Assembly (NCBI GenBank): GCA_964543855.1
Contig: CAZJAD010000037.1
Location: forward strand, 1-20,442
Source: CAZJAD01 sp964543855
Lineage (GTDB): Bacteria > Electryoneota > RPQS01 > DYHQ01
Reading direction: 5' to 3'
Length of the DNA stretch: 20,442 nucleotides
Shown: in pieces, positions 14,937-20,442 of the stretch
Numbering within the stretch: the first letter of the stretch is position 1
How the letters are laid out: each line of letters begins with the position of its first letter
Position numbers and translations under genes: made by a program
The notes under the pieces: generated by a model
What the model was told of the DNA's origin: nothing
What the model saw: only the letters and a program-made list of their open reading frames with translations
Databases searched by the model: none

Positions 14937-17516
14937 TCAGAAGAAGTAATCCACTTGCACTCGGAAGCTCAGGGTCGTGGTCTGCACATTGTCGCCGCCG
15001 AAGTTCACATCTTCCTGAGGGTCGGGATATTCGTTGCTGTCTCGCGCTTGAACGAAGGTCTTCGGATAGCTGTTCTCGCCGGTCAATTTGAACCGAACGG
15101 CCAGGTGATCCGAAAGGCGGTTCGAGATAGAGAACCACCATCGCGATGCCTTGCCGTCAAGAACAACAAAGTCTGTGTCCTCGAAATTCCAGAGGAACCC
15201 ATCATAAATGTACCACGCTGTCCTCAGCTTCACGCGCGGCGAGAAGTAATGAGTAAGCTGCACGCCAAGTGCTTCCGAAGGCGAGAGCGCTTGACCGTCC
15301 ACCGGATGCTCGCCGGTCGGGAGCACTTCATCCAGCAAGCGCGGTCGTGGCGCAAAACGCGTGTAGCTGGTGGCGTAGAGCAGTTCCAGACCGTCGTAGC
15401 GTGACAGCCGCAAGTCGCCAACCAGGCGACTCTCGTAGCTCTGGAATGCCGTCGGCGATTGCCAGTTGAATGCGCTGCGCCCCTGAAGTTTCTGCCGAAT
15501 GCGGATAACCACCGGCCAAATGGGCCTGTAGGTAATCTTGGCCACCCAGCGGTAGTAATCGGCGGCATCCCCTTTCCGCTGCCAGTTGTCGAGTTCCCCG
15601 GCCACATTCAGAGGTCGGGAAATCTGATAACGCGTCTCCAGGTAAACACCCTCTTCCGATTGGGGATAGGGCGAATTGCGTTCTAACTGCGCGAAAGTGG
15701 GATCCGTGAGATAATACTCGTCCTCGTAAGTCGTGCCCTTATAGCGGTGATAATTGGAGAAACCACGGTTGTACGGGTTGTCATAGTCGATGTCGTAGTT
15801 GCGATAAACGGCCAGCACATGCAGGTTGTCCCATTGAGACCAGACCGACGCGACCAGAGCCTTGGGATCGTCACCAAGTTCGAAAAACGAGCCGGTCTTC
15901 TCCAGCTCGCCGTATTCAAACTGGAAGGATGTATTCCCGACGACCGCACCCGCCTCAAACCCATAGACCCGCCGCGCTCCTTGCGCTCCCGACCAGAGGG
16001 GCGAGGTCGCGGTCGAGCGATAGCCCTGCAGAATCTCGCTGTTCATCCGCGTATCGGCGATTTCATCGATCTCCTGAGGATCAATCACCGGATAAATATC
16101 CACGAGCGTATCCTGCCCACGGCGCGTAATGGCAGCATACTGATACGACTGTCCGAAATCGGGCTTGATCGGTCTGTCATAGAGGAACTCGGTGAAAGTC
16201 AGCCCGACATAGCTGCCCGGCCAAGGGCGATATTGAATATTGCCGCCGTAGCCCATCTCGGTGACGGCATTGAGCATGCTCTGCTTCCCTTCAAACGCTG
16301 GAACCGTCACCGTGTCGCCGTTCGGCAGCTTCTGAGCAGTGGGGTAGATGTCGTAGTCGAGGCGTGGCGCAAGTACAATCAGGCGATTGAGCGAACCGTC
16401 AGGATTCAGAACGGCGTCCTTCTTGCCGTAGGACCAGAAACCGACGCCGTGCCACTTGTCGTAGGTCGCTTCAGCGGCGGCGCCGGTGAGCGAAAACTCG
16501 TGCGTCCGCGAAAGATCCGGGGCGATGCCTGTGATGCGTTTGTCGAAGCCAAACCCTGAGTAGCGTGGATTGAAAAAGTCACTGTTCTCCAGAACAACAC
16601 TCTGTCCAAGAGAAATCTGGTAGTTTCCCGCGTAGAAGCGGTCGAGTCGCACCGGCCCCAGCATCTGCTTTTCCACACCGGCGAACCATTTCATTTTGGG
16701 AATGCGCACATCGCCGGAGTTCAAGTACTGCGTTTGTTCACCCAGATTGCGATGGAACAGAAGACCCGCCTTGTACCGCCGATCATAAGTCAGGCGAAGC
16801 TTGTGAGAGACATCCGGGACAGGATTGACGAGCGCCTCGGTCGGAATCGCCAGTTCCTCATCGAAAAAGTAGGGCGTGTTGTAGGTGCGAAAAGAATAGT
16901 AACCGTGCAGCCGTTTCAGAGGATAGGGTTCTTCGTAGCCGACATAGTTGCGCGCATTCATGTAGCCCCATCGCGACAGGCCCTGTACGGCAGCCAAATC
17001 TCGTCGGCCACGCAATGGCCCCACGCTCTGGATATGATTGTAAATGGAGACCGCATCGACCGGCGATACATTCTGCAAATCCATCAGCTCATCGAGGGTG
17101 GCCGCGTTCACATTCATCGGCTCAGCCAGGCGGTCAATCCATTCGTCAATCAGCCCGACATTCGTCCCCTCTTCGGTTCCCAGGCGTTCGATGCGGTAGT
17201 AAGCATCGTCGATACGCGCTTGGCGATCATCGGCCGCATCGGGAGGGTCGACTCGCACCAGCGGCTTAATCTTTAGCAAGGTCGCCTGGTCGATCTCCGG
17301 CAAGGCACGCAACTCATAGATGCTGTGGATCAGACCTTCATAGGTCAACAATTCATAGATAGCGCGCGCCTGGCGTTCGGTGATGGGCAGCGAGCTTATC
17401 TCCTCGTAACTGGCGCTGTTCAGGTCAAAAGGCTCTGCGCCTTGGAGTGCCACCGCCAGGAGAAGAAGAGACAGGATTCCGAAGAATCGTCGCCCAAGTC
17501 TCATCGAACGCCTCAT
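14937..17516 (-). CDS. Helix-hairpin-helix / outer-membrane beta-barrel protein
   Basis: An 859-residue predicted outer-membrane protein. After a signal peptide (1 to ~26, ending LQGA) come two ComEA-type helix-hairpin-helix units at about 30-90 (opening FDLNSASYEEISSLP) and 134-194 (MNVNAATLDELMDL). In other proteins such units bind DNA, but in this OM family they may serve protein contacts. From ~205 to the end the sequence alternates aromatic and polar residues as in a large beta-barrel. It ends in VQVDYFF, a typical BAM signal with terminal Phe. Proteins with this layout are widespread in FCB-type genomes and uncharacterised. The ATG at 17516 overlaps the TGA of the upstream gene (ATGA), indicating coupling. 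An ATG at 17504, preceded by GAGG at 6 nt, is the other possible start; a GTG at 17528 is less likely. Confidence 0.85.
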   Translation of the reverse strand: MRRSMRLGRRFFGILSLLLLAVALQGAEPFDLNSASYEEISSLPITERQARAIYELLTYEGLIHSIYELRALPEIDQATLLKIKPLVRVDPPDAADDRQARIDDAYYRIERLGTEEGTNVGLIDEWIDRLAEPMNVNAATLDELMDLQNVSPVDAVSIYNHIQSVGPLRGRRDLAAVQGLSRWGYMNARNYVGYEEPYPLKRLHGYYSFRTYNTPYFFDEELAIPTEALVNPVPDVSHKLRLTYDRRYKAGLLFHRNLGEQTQYLNSGDVRIPKMKWFAGVEKQMLGPVRLDRFYAGNYQISLGQSVVLENSDFFNPRYSGFGFDKRITGIAPDLSRTHEFSLTGAAAEATYDKWHGVGFWSYGKKDAVLNPDGSLNRLIVLAPRLDYDIYPTAQKLPNGDTVTVPAFEGKQSMLNAVTEMGYGGNIQYRPWPGSYVGLTFTEFLYDRPIKPDFGQSYQYAAITRRGQDTLVDIYPVIDPQEIDEIADTRMNSEILQGYRSTATSPLWSGAQGARRVYGFEAGAVVGNTSFQFEYGELEKTGSFFELGDDPKALVASVWSQWDNLHVLAVYRNYDIDYDNPYNRGFSNYHRYKGTTYEDEYYLTDPTFAQLERNSPYPQSEEGVYLETRYQISRPLNVAGELDNWQRKGDAADYYRWVAKITYRPIWPVVIRIRQKLQGRSAFNWQSPTAFQSYESRLVGDLRLSRYDGLELLYATSYTRFAPRPRLLDEVLPTGEHPVDGQALSPSEALGVQLTHYFSPRVKLRTAWYIYDGFLWNFEDTDFVVLDGKASRWWFSISNRLSDHLAVRFKLTGENSYPKTFVQARDSNEYPDPQEDVNFGGDNVQTTTLSFRVQVDYFF

Positions 17517-18427
17517 TTCCCTGCCCACAGCTCTGATAACGACTGTTTCACCTTAAAGCCCAATCCAACCTGATGTGTGGGGGATAAAATCGGATGGTAG
17601 ACAAAAGCGTAATCGAGAATGAGTTCGCGCCAGTGGAGTCCGAAGCCGGCCGTGAATCCGTTCGGATTTGTGAAAATGCCCAGCCGCAGATCCAAAGGTT
17701 CTAAAACATTTGCGCTGATCCCGCCTTTGAACTGGGTCTCGCCACCCAGAACACGCTCAATATCGAAAGAGGTCTGCACGCCGCGATAAGGCGCATAGAG
17801 GATACCACCCGAAAACATTTGCGGAAGGTCGCGTTTGGCGTACTCACCCAACTGCGGATGATTGATGTTATGCATCGCGCCGCCCAAGCGCAACCGATCC
17901 CAAACCTGAGCCGACGCGCCGAGGTCGAGACCGAAAGTCGCCGCGCTGCCGAGATCCACTTCGCCTGAATTGCCCATAACAGAACTCGCCAGCGACCATG
18001 TAATCAGCTTGAGGCTGTAGCCGATGGCGAGGGATGTGTGAATATCCTTCTGGAGCATCAGGCCGTGCGTGAAGGCAAGTTCACCCTCAGTTGAAAGTGA
18101 GGTGCCGCCGCTGCGCGTGCCGAGCGTCTGATACGAGAGCGCGGCGCTGCCGGCTTTTCGCGGAAGCTCGGTCACCACCGCTCCGGCAAGGTGCGTCAGA
18201 AATGGCATGCCCCACGGTCGATGGTAGGTGAAAATCCCCTGCGTGCCCTTCGTGTACGCCAGGCCCGCCGGATTCCAGAAGCAGGCCGCAGGGCCTTCTG
18301 CAACCGCCGTGTAAGCGCCGCCAACCGCTGTGGCGGCAGGCACCGGAGGCAGCGGATTCGATATCATCTGCCCCATTGCCGAGGCAACCGAGAACAGAAT
18401 GCACAGAAAAAATGCGCGCGTTTTCAA
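17513..18427 (-). CDS. PorV/PorQ-type (FadL-like) outer-membrane protein
   Basis: A 304-residue predicted outer-membrane barrel. A signal peptide (1 to ~18, VASA) is followed by the motif AVGGAYTAVAEGPAACFWNPAGLA, characteristic of the PorV/PorQ/UPF0164 group. The rest is beta-strand-like and ends in an amphipathic strand (HQVGLGFKVK). In Bacteroidota, PorV is the shuttle that carries type IX secretion substrates to the cell-surface attachment complex; other family members have no known role. The start is TTG at 18427, supported by GAGG 8 nt upstream (18436-18439). It follows a FlgD-Ig-tailed secreted protein by 56 bp and overlaps the barrel gene by 4 bp, so all three are probably co-transcribed. 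Confidence 0.82.
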   Translation of the reverse strand: MKTRAFFLCILFSVASAMGQMISNPLPPVPAATAVGGAYTAVAEGPAACFWNPAGLAYTKGTQGIFTYHRPWGMPFLTHLAGAVVTELPRKAGSAALSYQTLGTRSGGTSLSTEGELAFTHGLMLQKDIHTSLAIGYSLKLITWSLASSVMGNSGEVDLGSAATFGLDLGASAQVWDRLRLGGAMHNINHPQLGEYAKRDLPQMFSGGILYAPYRGVQTSFDIERVLGGETQFKGGISANVLEPLDLRLGIFTNPNGFTAGFGLHWRELILDYAFVYHPILSPTHQVGLGFKVKQSLSELWAGK

Positions 18428-18435
18428 AGAGAAAA

Positions 18436-18439
18436 CCTC
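18436..18439 (-). promoter_or_regulatory. Ribosome-binding site supporting a TTG start
   Basis: GAGG on the minus strand, 8 nt before TTG at 18427. No ATG or GTG lies at a suitable distance in frame, and the TTG opens directly into a signal peptide (KTRAFFLCILF). Confidence 0.6.
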
Positions 18440-18483
18440 AAGATATCATTTGAAAGTACGGATTCTGGGTTGTTGCGTTGTAG

Positions 18484-20442
18484 CTATTTCAGCCGCGTCC
18501 CGACCACAACCGGTTTCATCGCCGTTGTTTTCTTGCCATGATCTTCCGATTCCAAATGCACGATGTAAGTTCCGAGCGGCAGGAGTTCGCGCAGTTCATT
18601 GCGACCATCCCACGAAATCGTATATGGCCCCACCGAAGTTTTGTCGACGAGTGTCGCAACCATTTGGCCGCGCAGATTGAAAATCCTGAGCCTCACATGA
18701 GTGCCTGCGGGCGCGTTGTACGTTATGTCAATCGTCTGCCCCATGTCGGGTGCAAAGGGTTTGGCTTCAATCTGGAGCATCGCTTCGGCAGAGGGAATCC
18801 CTGCCAGCTGGGCTGAGGTGAAGTCCTCGGCGTAACCCGCCAGCATCTGGAAATCCGTTCCGTAGAACGACGCCGGACCTTCCACGGCACAAGTGATACC
18901 CACAAGGTCGCGCATGGCATAGGTCAGGGTGTCAAGCGTTACATATCTGAGTCCCATGTCGTCCCAGAGGCGAATCGTCAAGTTTCCGGAGGCATCGTCA
19001 ATATAGATATTCGTTCCCCCACCCACATTCTCGTCTACGCGCAGGATCGTGCCTGTGGTCCGGCACCAGGTGCCGGAACCCAGGACACTCGACGATGAGG
19101 TGCGAATAAGACTCTGTTGCACGGGATGGTTTCCGGTCTCGAATTCGACCGGCTCCGGCAGCGGCATGTCCTCGGAGAGAAGTTTCACCGCACCTTCCCC
19201 CGTGAATCCACCCATCTGCAGACTCCCGTCGTACTCATTGACTACGCCCGTGACCTCGATGAGATTCCCGCGCTGGATTAGAGGGAAATCGGCTGCAGGC
19301 CCTGTCTCAGAGAGGTTAAGGCCGCGCCCGCTGCCGTCCTGAATGTAAGCGGAGATGCGCCGCGAACCACCCGTCGTCGTGACATCCTGCATGAAACTGA
19401 CAGTGCCGCGCAAGGTCACGGTCTGATCACGGAAGTCGTTGAAGAAATCATAGAGACTGTCAATTGTCGTGTAAGCACGTTCTGAAAAACCGGTGAAATC
19501 GATCGACTGAGCAGAATCCGGATGGATCGTATTCCCCGTTGTATCGCTGATTCCAGAGACGGTAAGCGTGTAGGTATAGCCTGTTCTGAGCGAATCCCAG
19601 GGTTCAAGTGCGACAACCTTCCGATTCGAAAAAAGCCTGATGCTGCGTAAGGCGAGCGGCACACCCGGAGCTGTGAAATCTGTCAGCGTATAGTACTCCG
19701 GGGTCACTGCGGATACACTGTCCAAGATCTCGTTGAACCGAGCATTCACTTGGATATAAGAAATGGCGGCCACTTCCAAGAGTTGGGGGGCGCGTTTGTC
19801 AATAATTCCTAAATCTGCATCGAAGCGCGGAGCGACAATATGACCCAGGAATCCCGCAAACGGCAGATATGTCACGCAGCCAACGATGTGAGTGAACGTG
19901 TCACCAACGAATGGCTCGTACTCAAAACCGAAATCATTGATAATCGTTCCTGTTCCAGTCCCATCTGAAATCTCGAACTGGTCATAGCTTATCCAGTCCT
20001 CTGTGGAAGTCACCCAAGACTCCCCAATGCGCACCAGCACGCCTTCGTAGACCTCAGCAGAATCAAGGAGTTCATCGGCGCGGATCGGCCATGGATCAGG
20101 GACGGTTCCCGATCCCAACACCGTGACCGCCGCCCCAGAGGTGAACTCAGTAAGCGGATCTTGTTCCGGATGACCGGATTGCCTGTATTCCACCACCAAC
20201 CCTGTAACGCGTACGCAATCACCGAGCTGTGGAGTAAGCAATGGCCCATAGACAAGAATCCCTGACCACGGGCCACCGCCCGGATCGCTCATGAAGAATC
20301 CATCTTGCTGATCCCCGTAGTTCGTTCCAGTGACAATACCGGTCACGGTGACATACTGGTCGGCATATTCCGATTCCCCTCCGGTAGGATCGCCTGTATA
20401 TTGCAGGTCATAAATCGTCAGCGTCGTTGAGCGAACTCTATA
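18484..20442 (-). CDS. Large secreted OB-fold-rich protein with FlgD-Ig tail (5' end outside window)
   Basis: The frame is open to the window edge, so the N-terminus is missing; a GTG at 20346 is only an internal codon. About 652 residues are visible. From the edge, OB-fold-like units occur at ~10-120 (starting TIYDLQYTGDPTGGESEYA, with VTVTGIV and a WSGILVYG block) and ~140-215. A Big_5-like Ig domain (~220-315) ends DTTGNTIHPDSAQSIDFTGF. More OB-like units lie at ~330-420 (VTLRGTVSF, GNLIEVTGVVNEYDG) and ~435-545. The last ~90 residues are a FlgD-Ig type domain (RLRIFNLRGQMVATL, WDGRNELRELLPLGTYIVHL), often the surface-targeting end in FCB bacteria. These OB units are typical of secreted proteins that carry nuclease or lamin-tail domains, but no catalytic domain is visible here. 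It is followed by the PorV-like gene. Confidence 0.8.
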   Translation of the reverse strand, partial: YRVRSTTLTIYDLQYTGDPTGGESEYADQYVTVTGIVTGTNYGDQQDGFFMSDPGGGPWSGILVYGPLLTPQLGDCVRVTGLVVEYRQSGHPEQDPLTEFTSGAAVTVLGSGTVPDPWPIRADELLDSAEVYEGVLVRIGESWVTSTEDWISYDQFEISDGTGTGTIINDFGFEYEPFVGDTFTHIVGCVTYLPFAGFLGHIVAPRFDADLGIIDKRAPQLLEVAAISYIQVNARFNEILDSVSAVTPEYYTLTDFTAPGVPLALRSIRLFSNRKVVALEPWDSLRTGYTYTLTVSGISDTTGNTIHPDSAQSIDFTGFSERAYTTIDSLYDFFNDFRDQTVTLRGTVSFMQDVTTTGGSRRISAYIQDGSGRGLNLSETGPAADFPLIQRGNLIEVTGVVNEYDGSLQMGGFTGEGAVKLLSEDMPLPEPVEFETGNHPVQQSLIRTSSSSVLGSGTWCRTTGTILRVDENVGGGTNIYIDDASGNLTIRLWDDMGLRYVTLDTLTYAMRDLVGITCAVEGPASFYGTDFQMLAGYAEDFTSAQLAGIPSAEAMLQIEAKPFAPDMGQTIDITYNAPAGTHVRLRIFNLRGQMVATLVDKTSVGPYTISWDGRNELRELLPLGTYIVHLESEDHGKKTTAMKPVVVGTRLK

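Noticed and set aside
1..20442. CRISPR array, prophage or integrative element
   Set aside because: No short regularly spaced repeats, integrase, transposase or phage structural genes were seen on either strand. The tRNA gene has no adjacent duplicate of its 3' end within the window.

Overview
The window looks like a chromosomal segment from an uncultured or poorly characterised Gram-negative bacterium of the FCB superphylum or a neighbouring candidate phylum (the Zixibacteria, Latescibacteria or KSB1 type of lineage). This is inferred from gene style. It has secreted proteins built from Kre9/KNH-like 'PNGGE.W' modules, a FlgD-Ig type C-terminal domain, a PorV/FadL-like outer-membrane protein, a helix-hairpin-helix plus beta-barrel protein, and a lipoprotein with a lipobox. 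The genus cannot be named from the sequence. Apart from one plus-strand gene (HD-GYP), everything lies on the minus strand.

Layout from left to right. Positions 2-74 hold tRNA-Glu(CUC) with a strong promoter. After a gene-free stretch comes an HD-GYP cyclic-di-GMP phosphodiesterase-like protein (428-1606, +), convergent with a YkgJ-type cysteine-cluster protein (1613-2182, -). Two tandem secreted C10 (streptopain-like) cysteine peptidases follow (2358-5249 and 5473-8919, -). Their last ~430 codons are a perfect 1,299-bp direct repeat, while their catalytic halves have diverged. They appear to be read from promoters near 9104-9165 and to end at a hairpin at 2285-2314.

Next is a housekeeping cluster on the minus strand, transcribed rsmA -> recO -> glyS -> zinc alcohol dehydrogenase (13448 down to 9182). 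A promoter lies at 13478-13506. Just upstream of it is a clear intrinsic terminator (13527-13552) that closes the preceding operon.

The right end is an envelope operon, also minus strand. It runs from a large OB-fold-rich secreted protein with a FlgD-Ig tail (cut by the window edge) to a PorV/FadL-like outer-membrane protein, then a double helix-hairpin-helix outer-membrane barrel joined by an ATGA overlap, then an AT-rich DUF4136-like lipoprotein, and then the terminator. Secreted OB folds (the type found next to extracellular nucleases), a DNA-binding-type HhH barrel, a PorV-like shuttle or channel and an OM-anchored lipoprotein together make this the best candidate for an undescribed surface system. 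DNA or polymer handling at the outer membrane is a hypothesis only.

No CRISPR array, transposase, integrase or rRNA gene is visible. The perfect repeat between the peptidase genes is the most striking sequence-level signal; recent gene conversion, recent domain replacement or an assembly artefact would each explain it.
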